DNA of 64,000 bases from Gemmobacter lutimaris (GCF_003570715.1 NZ_QXXQ01000004.1:248001-312000), one strand, 5' to 3'; shown: positions 1-11,668, counted from the stretch's first letter. Notes: generated by a model from the sequence alone, not told the origin. Translations and numbers: made by a program.

Positions 1-424
1 GCGCCGACCTGCGTGATCTGATCGGCTCGCCGCTTTACTCGCGCGAGGATCAGGGCAATGCCATTGCGGCCCTTGCCGCCAAGATGGGTCTTTCGACCCT
101 GACCGCGAATACCCTTGCCCTGATGGCGTCCAAGCGCCGTCTGTTCGTGCTGCCGCAGCTGGTTGCCACGCTGCGCGACCGGATCGCTGCCGAAAAAGGC
201 GAGATGACCGCCGAGGTCACCGCCGCCACCGCGCTGTCGCCGGAACAGGCCGCCAAGCTGGCCGCCTCGCTGAAGGCGCGCGTGGGCAAGGAAGTGAAAG
301 TCAAAGTCGCCGTCGATGAAAGCCTCATCGGTGGTCTTGTTGTCCGCCTGGGCTCGACCATGATCGACACCTCGATCAAGTCCAAGCTCGCGGCTCTCCA
401 GAATGCAATGAAAGAGGTTGGGTG

Positions 425-425
<1 letters not shown>
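1..425 (+). CDS. atpH: F1 ATP synthase delta subunit, C-terminal part (5' end outside window)
   Basis: C-terminal part of the delta (OSCP-type) subunit of the F1Fo ATP synthase stalk, which links the alpha3beta3 head to Fo subunit b. The reading frame enters at base 3, so the start codon lies left of the window. The visible protein carries the conserved end of the family, including [20 protein letters not shown] followed by [14 protein letters not shown], before TGA at 423-425. The TGA overlaps the atpA start (TGATG), which suggests translational coupling. It is the first visible gene of an atpHAGDC operon. Fo genes are absent here, as is usual in alphaproteobacteria, where they form a separate operon. 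Very sure of identity; the true start cannot be seen. Confidence 0.95.
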
Positions 426-1963
<1,538 letters not shown>

Positions 1964-1986
1964 GCGCGGGCTGAGAGGACAGGGAT

Positions 1987-2856
1987 ATGCCCAGCCTTAA
2001 GGACCTGAAAAACCGGATCGGAAGCGTCAAGAATACGCGGAAGATCACGAAGGCCATGCAGATGGTTGCCGCGGCGAAACTTCGCCGCGCGCAAGAGGCC
2101 GCCGAGGCCGCCCGTCCCTACGCCGATCGCATGAATGCGGTCATCGCGGGGCTGGCAACTTCGGTCGGCGGCTCCGATGGCGCGCCCCGGCTTCTGGCCG
2201 GGACGGGCGCCGACAAGGTGCATCTGCTGGTGGTGATGACGGCGGAACGCGGTCTCTGCGGCGGTTTCAACACGACCATCGTGCGGCTTGCCCGTGCGCG
2301 GGCCAACGAGCTTCTGGCCCAGGGCAAGGTCGTCAAGATCCTGACCGTAGGCAAGAAGGGCCGCGAGCAGCTGCGCCGCGACTTGGGCGACCATTTCGTC
2401 GGCCATGTCGATCTGTCGGACGTGAAGCGTGTGGGCTATGTCAATGCCCAGGAAATCGCCCGCGACATCCTCAACCGCTATGACGCGGGCGAGTTCGATG
2501 TGGCGACGATCTTCTTCAACCGCTTCCAGTCGGTGATCTCGCAGATCCCGACCGCGCAGCAGATCATCCCCGCCCAGCCGGGCGAGGCGGTGGCCACGAA
2601 TACGCTCTACGACTACGAGCCCAGCGAAGAGGCGATCCTCGCCGACCTGCTGCCGCGCGGCGTCGCGATGCAGATCTTCACCGCCCTTCTGGAAAACGGG
2701 GCTTCCGAACAGGGGGCCCGGATGAGCGCGATGGACAATGCGACCCGCAACGCGGGCGACATGATCAACAAGCTGACGATCCAGTATAACCGGAGCCGTC
2801 AGGCCGCGATCACCAAAGAGCTTATCGAAATCATCTCGGGCGCCGAGGCGCTCTGA
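1987..2856 (+). CDS. atpG: F1 ATP synthase gamma subunit
   Basis: Gamma subunit, the rotating central shaft of F1. The 289 residues start with the conserved [20 protein letters not shown] helix and end with the conserved C-terminal helix ([12 protein letters not shown], then [23 protein letters not shown]). Both helices form the coiled coil inside the head. A purine-rich ribosome site (GAGAGGACAGGG) precedes the ATG. It lies between atpA and atpD with short gaps, so co-transcription is expected. Nothing odd in length or sequence. Confidence 0.98.
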   Translation: MPSLKDLKNRIGSVKNTRKITKAMQMVAAAKLRRAQEAAEAARPYADRMNAVIAGLATSVGGSDGAPRLLAGTGADKVHLLVVMTAERGLCGGFNTTIVRLARARANELLAQGKVVKILTVGKKGREQLRRDLGDHFVGHVDLSDVKRVGYVNAQEIARDILNRYDAGEFDVATIFFNRFQSVISQIPTAQQIIPAQPGEAVATNTLYDYEPSEEAILADLLPRGVAMQIFTALLENGASEQGARMSAMDNATRNAGDMINKLTIQYNRSRQAAITKELIEIISGAEAL

Positions 2857-4302
<1,446 letters not shown>

Positions 4303-4312
4303 GGGGGCATAA

Positions 4313-4705
4313 ATGGCCAACACCCTGCAATTCGACCTGGTGTCGCCCGAGCGGAAGCTTGCTTCCGCCCAGGTGACAGAGGTGCAGATCCCGGGGGCCG
4401 ATGGCGACATGACGGCGATGGAAGGCCACGCGGCCACCATCACCACCCTGCGCCCCGGCATCCTGAAGGCGGTTTCGCCGCAAGCCACGCTGGCCTTCGC
4501 GGTCACCGGCGGCTTCGCAGAGATCACCGCCTCGGGCGTGACGGTTCTGGCGGAGCGGGCGATCCCGGTCAGCGACCTGACCGGCACCCTGCTGGACGAG
4601 CTGATCCAGGAAGCGCGCGACCTTGCGGCCATGGCCGAGGACAAGGACGCGGGCGACAAGATCGTCAACGACCTGCAAGCGCTGCGCTACGCCGCGACGC
4701 ACTGA
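4313..4705 (+). CDS. atpC: F1 ATP synthase epsilon subunit
   Basis: Epsilon subunit, part of the central stalk and an inhibitor of ATP hydrolysis in many bacteria. The 130 residues begin with the beta-sandwich domain typical of the family ([17 protein letters not shown], then [13 protein letters not shown]), with a short C-terminal helical part. AAGGGGGCAT precedes the ATG. It is the last gene of the operon and is followed by an intrinsic terminator, so atpHAGDC ends here. Confidence 0.96.
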   Translation: MANTLQFDLVSPERKLASAQVTEVQIPGADGDMTAMEGHAATITTLRPGILKAVSPQATLAFAVTGGFAEITASGVTVLAERAIPVSDLTGTLLDELIQEARDLAAMAEDKDAGDKIVNDLQALRYAATH

Positions 4706-4726
4706 GCGGGAAGCGCCCGAATTCGA

Positions 4727-4756
4727 AAGGCCCCGATCTTTCGGGGCCTTTTTCAT
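4727..4756 (+). terminator. Intrinsic terminator of the atp operon
   Basis: Perfect inverted repeat AAGGCCCCGA / TCGGGGCCTT (4727-4736 and 4741-4750) with a 4-base loop, followed by TTTCATT. It sits 22 bases after the atpC stop, the expected position for ending the operon transcript. Confidence 0.9.
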
Positions 4757-4818
4757 TATGTTACCAAAAATTTGCCGGGATTCGTGCGGATCATCGCCCC
4801 GGAGAGGAGCACCCCCGC

Positions 4819-5169
4819 ATGCGACGTTTCAACACCGGATCTTTTGGCGTGGACCAGGGCAGCCGCGTGCTGTTCTCGGATTTCGCCGATGGCGGTGTGA
4901 TGTGGACGGGGCAGGGGCCGCGCGAAAGCCGGTTCATCGTGACCTTCAAAGAGGCTTTCCTTGAACCGCCTGTGGTTTCGCTGGGCGTGTCGATGTGGGA
5001 TATGGACCACAAGCACAATTCCCGCGCCGATCTGACGGCCGAGAATGTGACCGAAAATGGATTTCACATCGTGTTCCGCACCTGGGGCGACACGCGCGTT
5101 GCGCGGGTGCGCGCCGACTGGATAGCCATTGGTCCGGTGCAGGACGAGGATAACTGGCAACTCTATTGA
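4819..5169 (+). CDS. H-type lectin domain protein
   Basis: Single-domain protein of 116 residues that resembles the H-type lectin domain (Helix pomatia agglutinin-like, Pfam H_lectin). Seen here are the N-terminal beta strand, the FKEAFLEPPVVSLGVSMWDMD region, NVTENGFHIVF and the closing VRADWIAIGP strand. In characterised family members this beta sandwich forms trimers and binds GalNAc-type sugars. There is no signal peptide, so a cytoplasmic location or non-classical export would have to be assumed. It starts after a clear GGAGAGGAG ribosome site, lies behind the atp terminator, and ends in a terminator shared with prs, so it appears monocistronic. The family call is by motif memory; ligand and role are unknown. 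Confidence 0.7.
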   Translation: MRRFNTGSFGVDQGSRVLFSDFADGGVMWTGQGPRESRFIVTFKEAFLEPPVVSLGVSMWDMDHKHNSRADLTAENVTENGFHIVFRTWGDTRVARVRADWIAIGPVQDEDNWQLY

Positions 5170-5194
5170 AAAAGCCGCCCCAAGGGCGGCTTTT
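5169..5194. terminator. Bidirectional terminator between the lectin gene and prs
   Basis: AAAAGCCGCCC / GGGCGGCTTTT hairpin with a short CAA loop. A-rich and T-rich flanks on both sides would terminate both convergent transcripts. Confidence 0.85.
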
Positions 5195-5203
5195 CGGTCA
5201 ATC

Positions 5204-6223
5204 TCAGCCGCGCTGGTAAAGCCCTTCGTAGATCGGGACCAGCGTTTCGGTTTCAAACAGCGACGATACGCTGGTGCCGTGCCAGATGTTCAGGATCGCT
5301 TGCGCGAACATCGGCGCCGTCGGCACGATGCGGATATTGGGGCAGTTCTTCACCGCCTCGGTCGGTTCGATGGAATCGGTGATGACCAGCGATTTCATGA
5401 CCGAATTCTGCACCCGTTCGACCGCCGGGCCCGACAGCACGCCATGGGTGATGTAGCTGTGCACCTCGGTCGCGCCATTCTCCAGCAGCACCTCGGCGGC
5501 CTTGCACAGCGTTCCGGCGGTATCGCAGATGTCATCGACGATGATGCACTTGCGACCCTTCACATCGCCGATCACGGTCATCCCGGCGACTTCGCCCGCC
5601 TTTTCCCGCCGCTTGTCCACGATGGACAGCGGCGCATTGATCCGCTTGGCCAGTTCGCGCGCCCGCGCCACACCGCCCACGTCGGGCGAGACGATCATCA
5701 GATCGTCCATCTGGCCCTTGAAATGGTGCTCGATGTCCAGCGCGAAGATCGGGCTGGCGTAAAGGTTGTCTACCGGGATGTCGAAGAAGCCCTGAATCTG
5801 CGCCGCATGCAGATCCAGCGTCAGGATGCGGTCAATCCCGGCCTCGGTCAGCAGGTTCGCCACCAGTTTGGCGCTGATCGGGGTGCGGGCCTTGGCGCGG
5901 CGATCCTGACGGGCATAGCCGAAATAAGGGATGACAGCGGTGATGCGGTCGGCCGACGAACGGCGCAGCGCATCGGCGATGATCAAGAGTTCCATCAGGT
6001 TGTCATTGGCCGGGCGCGAGGTCGGCTGGATGATATACATATCCTCGCCACGCACATTCTCGAACACCTCGACGAACACCTCGCCGTCATTGAAGCGTTC
6101 GACCCGCGCATCCACCAGCCCGACCTGCATGCCACGGTGCATCGACATGCGCCGCGCGATGGATTTCGCCAGCGCGCGATTGGCATTTCCGGCGATCAGC
6201 TTGGGTTCGGTGGTGGCAGCCAT
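5204..6223 (-). CDS. prs: Ribose-phosphate pyrophosphokinase
   Basis: Makes PRPP from ribose 5-phosphate and ATP for nucleotide, histidine and tryptophan synthesis. The 339-residue product shows the class I signature: [19 protein letters not shown] (about 101-119) for ATP binding, [18 protein letters not shown], and the PRPP loop [10 protein letters not shown] (about 229-238). An upstream in-frame ATG would add 18 residues; I chose the ATG at 6223 because [15 protein letters not shown] aligns with the normal N terminus. It is convergent with the lectin gene and divergent from the isomerase gene. Confidence 0.96.
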   Translation of the reverse strand: MAATTEPKLIAGNANRALAKSIARRMSMHRGMQVGLVDARVERFNDGEVFVEVFENVRGEDMYIIQPTSRPANDNLMELLIIADALRRSSADRITAVIPYFGYARQDRRAKARTPISAKLVANLLTEAGIDRILTLDLHAAQIQGFFDIPVDNLYASPIFALDIEHHFKGQMDDLMIVSPDVGGVARARELAKRINAPLSIVDKRREKAGEVAGMTVIGDVKGRKCIIVDDICDTAGTLCKAAEVLLENGATEVHSYITHGVLSGPAVERVQNSVMKSLVITDSIEPTEAVKNCPNIRIVPTAPMFAQAILNIWHGTSVSSLFETETLVPIYEGLYQRG

Positions 6224-6333
6224 GTGGGAGGTCCTGTAAAGAGCGGCGGATTCGCAACCGTCCGGTAGCGTTGACACCGCTTACCACCGGGTTACGGTCG
6301 GCGCAAATCTTCACGCCTTCGGGGAGGCCCGTC

Positions 6334-6930
6334 ATGCCGCATATCGACTATTACTTCGCCGCCGTTTCGCCCTTTGTCTATCTGGCGGGACAGCGGCTCG
6401 AAGAGATTGCGGCGCGTCACGGCGCCTCGATCAGCTACAAGCCGCTGGATCCGGCTGGGCTGTTCGCGCGGACCGGCGGGCAGCCGCTGGCGCAGCGGCA
6501 CGAAAGCCGCCGCGCCTATCGCTTGCAGGAGTTGCGTCGCCAGTCGCGCAAGCACGGGCTGGTGCTGAACGAACAGCCGCTGTTCTGGCCGGTCAATCCG
6601 GCGCCCTCGGGCTATGCGATCATCGCGGCGCAGGCGGCGGGCGGTGGCGACGTGGGCGCGCTGGCGCATGGGCTGGCGCGCGCCTGCTGGGCCGAGAACC
6701 GGGATATCGCCGATGATGAGGTGATTGCCGCAGTGTTGGCGCAGGCGGGGTTCGAGCCGGCCATCGCGCAGCGTGGCATGTTGGCGGCGGCGGAAACCTA
6801 TGCCGTCAATCTGGAGGAGGCAGTATCGCGCGGCGTATTCGGCGTACCCTTCTATCTGGTGGACGGCGAGGGGTTCTGGGGCCAGGACCACCTTGAAGAT
6901 CTCGACCTGCATCTGTCGGGCAAGCTCTGA
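6334..6930 (+). CDS. 2-hydroxychromene-2-carboxylate isomerase-like (DsbA-fold) protein
   Basis: Product of 198 residues in the kappa-GST/HCCA isomerase family (thioredoxin fold with helical insertion). Family members isomerise 2-hydroxychromene-2-carboxylate in naphthalene breakdown using glutathione. Visible signs are the N-terminal DYYFAAVSPFVYLAGQRL with the active-site serine position, the PLDPAGLFARTGG loop and the cis-proline region GVFGVPFYLVDGEGFWGQDHLEDL. Start chosen at 6334 because a GGGGAGG ribosome site precedes it and the protein then begins MPHIDYYF. It overlaps the next gene by one base. No other naphthalene genes are nearby, so the true substrate is probably different. Confidence 0.85.
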   Translation: MPHIDYYFAAVSPFVYLAGQRLEEIAARHGASISYKPLDPAGLFARTGGQPLAQRHESRRAYRLQELRRQSRKHGLVLNEQPLFWPVNPAPSGYAIIAAQAAGGGDVGALAHGLARACWAENRDIADDEVIAAVLAQAGFEPAIAQRGMLAAAETYAVNLEEAVSRGVFGVPFYLVDGEGFWGQDHLEDLDLHLSGKL

Positions 6931-7712
6931 TGCTGGAAACCATCGCAGGCCATCCGACCGCGCATCGGCACTGGGGTCAGGGTGGGCGCGCAGCGCTGGC
7001 GCTGCATTGTTCGCTCGCCCATGCGGGCGCGTGGTCCGGCCTTGCTGCCGCGCTGCCGGAACTGGCGCTGGTGGCGCCCGATCTGCCGGGCCATGGCCGC
7101 AGCGCCGATTTGCCGCCGGGGGACGATCTGCACGGCCTCGCCACCCGTATTGCCGCCGAACTGGCAGAGCGTGCGGATGGCCCGATTGACCTGATCGGAC
7201 ACAGCTTCGGCGGCACCGTCGCACTGCGGTTGGCGGTGGAGCGGCCAGATCTGGTGCGCCGTCTGGTGCTGATCGAGCCGGTGCTCTTTGCCATCGTGCG
7301 GGGCACGCCGGAGTTTGATGATTTCGCCCGCATCTACATGGCGGTTGACGCGCAGATGGATGGCGAGCCGTTCGCCGCCGCCGCGCTGTTTCACAAACAC
7401 TGGGGCGTCGGCGATTTCGCCAGCCTGCCCGAGATGCAGCGCCGCTATATGGCGGATCGCATGCCGCTGGTGCGGGCGCAGAACCCGGTGCTGCTGGAGG
7501 ATCGGCCGGGCCTGACCGCACCGGGGCGGCTGGAGGCGATCGGGGTGCCGGTGCTGCTGGTCGAGGGCGCCGAAAGCCCTGCAGTGATCGGGGCGATCCA
7601 TACCGCGCTGGGGGCGCGGATTCCGGGCGCGCGGCGGGTGGCGGTGCCGGGGGCGGCCCATATGGTGCCGATCACCCATCCCGCCGCGGTGGCCGAGGCG
7701 ATGCGCGGCTAG
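6930..7712 (+). CDS. Alpha/beta hydrolase
   Basis: Alpha/beta-hydrolase fold protein of 260 residues. The nucleophile elbow GHSFGG is at about 90-95 (Ser92), the oxyanion region LALHCSLAHAGAW near the start, and the likely catalytic histidine in GAAHMVPITHP near residue 243. The start overlaps the isomerase stop (TGATG), so the two genes are probably translated together. Substrate is unknown. The stop codon shares the palindrome CTAG with that of the convergent threonine aldolase gene. Confidence 0.88.
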   Translation: MLETIAGHPTAHRHWGQGGRAALALHCSLAHAGAWSGLAAALPELALVAPDLPGHGRSADLPPGDDLHGLATRIAAELAERADGPIDLIGHSFGGTVALRLAVERPDLVRRLVLIEPVLFAIVRGTPEFDDFARIYMAVDAQMDGEPFAAAALFHKHWGVGDFASLPEMQRRYMADRMPLVRAQNPVLLEDRPGLTAPGRLEAIGVPVLLVEGAESPAVIGAIHTALGARIPGARRVAVPGAAHMVPITHPAAVAEAMRG

Positions 7713-8728
7713 ATCAGCGCGAGGAAGAGGTCCACATCCGCCTCGGTCGTGGCCCAGCTTGTGACCAGTCGCGCGCCTTCCTGCCCCGCAGGCGCGGGCA
7801 TGTCATAGAACATCGCCCCGCCCGCGCGCAGCCGGGCCGAAGTGCCAACGGGCCAGAGCGGGAACAGGATATTGGCCTCGACTGGATGGCGCAGCGCGAT
7901 GCCGCGTGCCACCAGCCCCTCGGCCAGCCGGGCGCTCATTGCATTGGCCTGCGCGGCCCAGTCGAGCCAGCGGTTGCCCTCCAGCATTGCCGCCATCTGC
8001 GCCGCCAGATAACGGCCCTTCGACAGCAGATGCCCACCCCGTTTGCGGCGCAACTCAAATTCCCAGGCGCGGGCGGGGTCGAAGATCACCACCGCCTCCA
8101 CCCCCATCAGTCCGTTCTTGGTGCCGCCGAAGGACAGGGCATCGACCCCGGCGCGCCAGGTCAGATCGGCGGGGCTGGCGCCAGTGGCCACTACCGCATT
8201 GGCAAAGCGCGCGCCATCGAGATGCACAGGTATCCCGGCACTGCGCGCCATTCCGGCCAGTTGCGCGGTCTGCGCGGCGGAGTAAACAGTGCCCGCCTCT
8301 GTCACATTCGTCAGCGACAGCGCGCCGCGCTGGGTGTTGTGCACGCTTTGCCCGGTGGCGGCGATGGCCTGCGCCAGCGCCTCGGGCGCGATGCGGCCAT
8401 GGGCGCCCGCGCAATGCACGAGCTTCGCGCCATGGGTGAAGAACTCAGGCGCGCCGCATTCATCCTCGGCGATATGGGCCTGCGGATGACACAGCACTGT
8501 GCCCCAGGGGGGGCATAGGCAGGCCAGCGCCAGCGCATTGGCCGCCGTGCCGGTGGCGACGAGGAATACCCGTGCCTCCGGCGCCTCCAGAACCTCGCGC
8601 AGCCGGGCCTCGACCGTCAGTGACAGATCCTCGGCGCCGTAGCCCTTGGTATATCCGCCGTTTGCTTCGGCCAGCGCGGCCAGAACCTCGGGCGGCACAC
8701 CGGCAGCATTGTCAGAGGTGAAATACAT
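7709..8728 (-). CDS. ltaE: Low-specificity threonine aldolase (beta-eliminating lyase)
   Basis: PLP enzyme of fold type I that splits L-threonine or L-allo-threonine into glycine and acetaldehyde. The 339 residues contain the HLDGARFANA segment (about 169-178, cofactor aspartate) and the Schiff-base lysine in SFGGTKNGLMG (Lys204). Length is normal for the family. It lies 21 bases downstream of ycgN on the same strand and may be co-transcribed. Stereospecificity cannot be read from sequence. Confidence 0.9.
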   Translation of the reverse strand: MYFTSDNAAGVPPEVLAALAEANGGYTKGYGAEDLSLTVEARLREVLEAPEARVFLVATGTAANALALACLCPPWGTVLCHPQAHIAEDECGAPEFFTHGAKLVHCAGAHGRIAPEALAQAIAATGQSVHNTQRGALSLTNVTEAGTVYSAAQTAQLAGMARSAGIPVHLDGARFANAVVATGASPADLTWRAGVDALSFGGTKNGLMGVEAVVIFDPARAWEFELRRKRGGHLLSKGRYLAAQMAAMLEGNRWLDWAAQANAMSARLAEGLVARGIALRHPVEANILFPLWPVGTSARLRAGGAMFYDMPAPAGQEGARLVTSWATTEADVDLFLALI

Positions 8729-8749
8729 CGGGGGCCTCCGCTGGCAGGG

Positions 8750-9196
8750 TCAGGGCGTTTCGTCGATGACGTAATCGTCCCAGTCTTCTTCGGGAACTTC
8801 GAATTCCGGCACCGTCCAGCCGCGCACACTTGCCCCGGCCTCGTGCACCGATTCCGGGTTTCCGGTCAGCAGCGGGTGCCAGTCGGGCAAGGGCTTGCCC
8901 TCATGCAGCAGACGGTAAGCACAGGTTCGCGGCATCCAGTAGGCGATATTCGGGAGCGTTGCGGGTGTCAGCTGCACGCAATCGGGCACGAATTGCTTGC
9001 GGATCGGATATTGTGTGCAGCGGCAGGTCTCGCCGTCCAGCAGGCGACAGGCGATGCGGGTGAATTCCACCTCGCCGGTGTCTTCATATTCGATCTTGTT
9101 CAGACAGCACTTGCCGCAGCCGTCGCACAGCGCTTCCCATTCCTCGGGGCGCATCCGGTCCAGCGGCACGGTTTCCCAGAAGCGCGGGCGCATCAT
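8750..9196 (-). CDS. YcgN-family cysteine cluster protein (UPF0260)
   Basis: Cysteine-rich protein of about 148 residues. It carries CDGCGKCCLNK near the N terminus and CRLLDGETCRCTQYPIRKQF with a further cysteine in VPDC, a pattern expected to bind metal (Zn or Fe-S). Family function is not established. The ATG at 9196 overlaps the ribF stop (ATGATG), so translation is probably coupled; the second ATG at 9193 is equally possible. RibF, YcgN and a HAD/MaoC pair are consecutive on this strand. Confidence 0.88.
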   Translation of the reverse strand: MMRPRFWETVPLDRMRPEEWEALCDGCGKCCLNKIEYEDTGEVEFTRIACRLLDGETCRCTQYPIRKQFVPDCVQLTPATLPNIAYWMPRTCAYRLLHEGKPLPDWHPLLTGNPESVHEAGASVRGWTVPEFEVPEEDWDDYVIDETP

Positions 9197-10116
9197 GCCC
9201 CCGCCAGAATGTCGCGCGCGCGGGCGCAATCGGTGTTCATCTGGTCGATGAGCGCGGGCAGGCCGTCGAACTTCATCTCCGGTCGCAGGTAATCGACCAG
9301 CGCGACGGAAATGTGCTGTCCGTAAAGATCGCCCTTGAAATCAAAGATATAGGTTTCAAGGTTCGGGGTGTTTTCCCCGAACATCGGCCGCACACCAAGG
9401 CTTGCCGCGCCACCATAGCTGCCAGCCTGCGGCCCGGTCAGCACATCGACCTTCACCGCATAGACGCCAAGCTTTGGCAGATGCAGGCCCGCCACGCTCA
9501 TGTTCGCGGTGGGAAAGCCCAGTTCGCGGCCACGTTTCTCGCCATGCAGCACTTCGCCGTCGATCCGATGCAGGTGGCCCAGCATGTCGGCGGCATCGCG
9601 CGGGCGGCCTTCGGCCAAGGCGGTGCGGATGGCGGTGGAGGAGACTTCCTGCGCACCGATCTTCAGCAGCGGTGCGACGGTGACGCCAAAGCCCAGTCGC
9701 GCGCCCTCTGCCTTCAGATCCGCGACCGTGCCGCTACGACCTTTGCCAAAACAGAAATCAGCGCCAACGGTGACATGGGCGGCACCCAGACCGCGCGCCA
9801 GCACCTCTTCGGCGAATTCCGCCGGGGTAAAGGCCGCCATGGTGGCGTTGAACGGCAGTTCATAAAGATGGGCTACGCCCAGCTTGGCCAGCCGGTTGGC
9901 CCGCGCCTCGGCATTCATCAGCCGGAAGGGCGGGGCGGTGGGGGCGAAAAACTCGCGCGGGTGAGGCTCGAAAGTCAGCACGCCCAGCGGTCCGTGCGCA
10001 GCCGCCGCCTCGATCACCGAGCGGTGCCCCAGATGCACGCCATCGAAATTGCCCATGGCAATCGACGCACCGCGATCCTGCGGTGCCAGCCTCTGCCAGT
10101 GCCTGACTATCTTCAT
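9193..10116 (-). CDS. ribF: Bifunctional riboflavin kinase / FAD synthetase
   Basis: Converts riboflavin to FMN and FMN to FAD. The 307-residue protein has an N-terminal adenylyltransferase domain with GNFDGVHLGH (about 22-31) and FCFGKGRSG, and a C-terminal flavokinase domain with GRELGFPTANM and the LETYIFDFKGDLYG strand. Domain order and length are normal. It sits between maoC (29 bases upstream) and ycgN (overlapping downstream), in a probable operon. Confidence 0.96.
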   Translation of the reverse strand: MKIVRHWQRLAPQDRGASIAMGNFDGVHLGHRSVIEAAAAHGPLGVLTFEPHPREFFAPTAPPFRLMNAEARANRLAKLGVAHLYELPFNATMAAFTPAEFAEEVLARGLGAAHVTVGADFCFGKGRSGTVADLKAEGARLGFGVTVAPLLKIGAQEVSSTAIRTALAEGRPRDAADMLGHLHRIDGEVLHGEKRGRELGFPTANMSVAGLHLPKLGVYAVKVDVLTGPQAGSYGGAASLGVRPMFGENTPNLETYIFDFKGDLYGQHISVALVDYLRPEMKFDGLPALIDQMNTDCARARDILAGA

Positions 10117-10145
10117 GCGACCCCGTGGCGAGGGCCGTCCTGCCC

Positions 10146-10589
10146 TCAGTCGAACTTGCGGCTTGGTGCCAGAACCAGCGCCTCGCCCTTCAGCACCACG
10201 GTATTACCCACGGCGCAATGGGTTTCAAGGGTCACCCGGCGCTTCGCATGGTCAATGGCCGTCACCTTGACCTCGGCATAGACGGTATCGCCGGGGCGCA
10301 CGGGCGCCATGAACTTCAGTGACTGGCCCAGATAGACGGTGCCATGGCCGGGAAGCTGTTCGCCGATCACCGCCGAAATCAGCCCGGCGGTCAGCATTCC
10401 GTGGGCGATGCGCCCTTCAAAGATGGTGTCCTGCGCATAGGCATCGTCCAGATGCACCGGGTTCCGGTCGGTCGAGACCTCGGCGAAAAGCTCAATATCC
10501 CGGTCGGTCACGGTTTTCCTCAGATGGCGGCTCATGCCGATTTCGATGTCTTCAATGCAGATCGTCCCGCGGGGCATGTTGTCGAGCAT
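10146..10589 (-). CDS. MaoC-family (R)-specific enoyl-CoA hydratase-like protein
   Basis: Hot-dog-fold protein of 147 residues with the hydratase 2 signature. The catalytic pair is in STDRNPVHLDD (Asp41, His46), followed by EGRIAHGML. This matches PhaJ-type (R)-specific enoyl-CoA hydratases, which feed 3-hydroxyacyl-CoA to polyhydroxyalkanoate synthesis, but other acyl-CoA dehydratases look alike. The ATG at 10589 is preceded by GGAGG; a longer frame upstream lacks a ribosome site. A promoter with an embedded palindrome lies immediately upstream at 10611-10646. Substrate is not proven. Confidence 0.85.
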   Translation of the reverse strand: MLDNMPRGTICIEDIEIGMSRHLRKTVTDRDIELFAEVSTDRNPVHLDDAYAQDTIFEGRIAHGMLTAGLISAVIGEQLPGHGTVYLGQSLKFMAPVRPGDTVYAEVKVTAIDHAKRRVTLETHCAVGNTVVLKGEALVLAPSRKFD

Positions 10590-10610
10590 CCTGCGAATCC
10601 TCCGGTTCCT

Positions 10611-10646
10611 GCGCTGCAACATAGCAGATGCTGCGTTGCAGCGCAA
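10611..10646 (-). promoter_or_regulatory. Predicted maoC promoter with embedded CTGCN3GCAG palindrome
   Basis: Read on the minus strand there is a -35-like TTGCGC (10646-10641), a 17-base spacer and a -10-like TATGTT (10623-10618). The spacer contains CTGC-AAC-GCAG (plus strand CTGCGTTGCAG, 10631-10641) beside the -35. The whole segment is also a 10-bp inverted repeat GCGCTGCAAC/GTTGCAGCGC (10611-10620, 10635-10644) enclosing GCAG-atg-CTGC. CTGCN3GCAG is, as I recall, the motif bound by PhaR in Rhodobacter. A repressor here would block RNA polymerase. Promoter elements and motif are seen; PhaR control is inferred. Confidence 0.55.
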
Positions 10647-10705
10647 TCGCGCGGGTAATAAATTGGCGCAGGTGCGACAAAAGTGGTAATAATGTTACCG
10701 CGTCA

Positions 10706-11587
10706 TCAGCCGAGATGCGGCATCGCATAGGTGGGGGCCAGCCCTTCGGCCTCAAGCCAGCTTTCCAGCAAGCCATTGTCAGGACGGGCAGAATCCGATC
10801 CGAAATGGCTTGCCGCGATGCCGCCGGTGATGAAGAGCGTGTCGATCCCCTCGTTCTGGCCACCCAGAATATCGGTCCAGGGACCGTCGCCAATGCACAG
10901 GATGTCGTCATTGGACAGGGGTTCGGCGGTTTCGGCAATTTTCCGGCGGGCGAGGTCATAGATCGGCGGATGCGGCTTACCGAAATACAGCGCGGTGCCG
11001 CCGCGTTCTTCGTAATCCTTCGCCAATGCCCCGGCGCAATAGACCCGCTTGTCGCCCATATCGACCACGATATCGGGGTTGGCGCAAAGCATGGTCAGCC
11101 CGCGCGCCTTGCCCAGCGCCAGCTCGGTCCGGTAATCCTCGGGCGTCTCGGTCAGATCGTCGCGCAGGCCGGTGCAGACGATGCCCTCGGCCTCGGCCAT
11201 CGGAACGAAGGTGATCGGGTCATGGCCCTGCAATTCGGGCGGCAGGTCAGTGAAGAACGGCATGTCCTTTTCCGCGCCAAGGAAGGCCACGCGACGCCCG
11301 ACTGCGCCGCTGACCAGCGCCTGCTGCGCGGCATCGCCCGAGGATACGATCATGTCATAGCAGTCGCGCGGCGCCCCGATCCGGTCAAGCTGTGCCGCAA
11401 CCGAGCCGAAGGGGCGCGGCGCATTGGTCATCAGGACGACGAAGACACCATTCGCGCGGAGCTGCTGCAAGGCGGCGACGGCGGCGGGGAAGGGGGTCTT
11501 GCCATTGTGCAGGCAGCCCCAGAGATCGCAGAACACCGCGCGGTAGCGGCCGGAAATTTCGGAAAGCGAGGCGATCATCTGGGTCAT
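10706..11587 (-). CDS. TIGR01459-type HAD hydrolase
   Basis: HAD-superfamily class IIA-like phosphatase of 293 residues. The nucleophile motif is DLWGCLHNG (about 21-29, in place of the usual DxDGT), the second motif is MTNAPRP, and the C-terminal acid motif is GDGPWTDILGG. The DLWG variant is typical of the alphaproteobacterial TIGR01459 group, whose substrate is unknown (related enzymes act on p-nitrophenyl phosphate or glycerol phosphates). Start at 11587 removes 14 poorly conserved residues and follows GAAAGG. It lies upstream of maoC on the same strand, but maoC seems to have its own promoter. Confidence 0.85.
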   Translation of the reverse strand: MTQMIASLSEISGRYRAVFCDLWGCLHNGKTPFPAAVAALQQLRANGVFVVLMTNAPRPFGSVAAQLDRIGAPRDCYDMIVSSGDAAQQALVSGAVGRRVAFLGAEKDMPFFTDLPPELQGHDPITFVPMAEAEGIVCTGLRDDLTETPEDYRTELALGKARGLTMLCANPDIVVDMGDKRVYCAGALAKDYEERGGTALYFGKPHPPIYDLARRKIAETAEPLSNDDILCIGDGPWTDILGGQNEGIDTLFITGGIAASHFGSDSARPDNGLLESWLEAEGLAPTYAMPHLG

Positions 11588-11668
11588 GGCGGGCCTTTCA
11601 GGGAACAGATCGGGCGCAGTCTGGCGCAATGGCCCGACAGCTTTGTGACAGCAGGGCAGAACGGCGAC

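Noticed and set aside
5129..6268. 379-codon plus-strand frame opposite prs
   Set aside because: Shadow of prs, whose catalytic motifs are intact on the minus strand.
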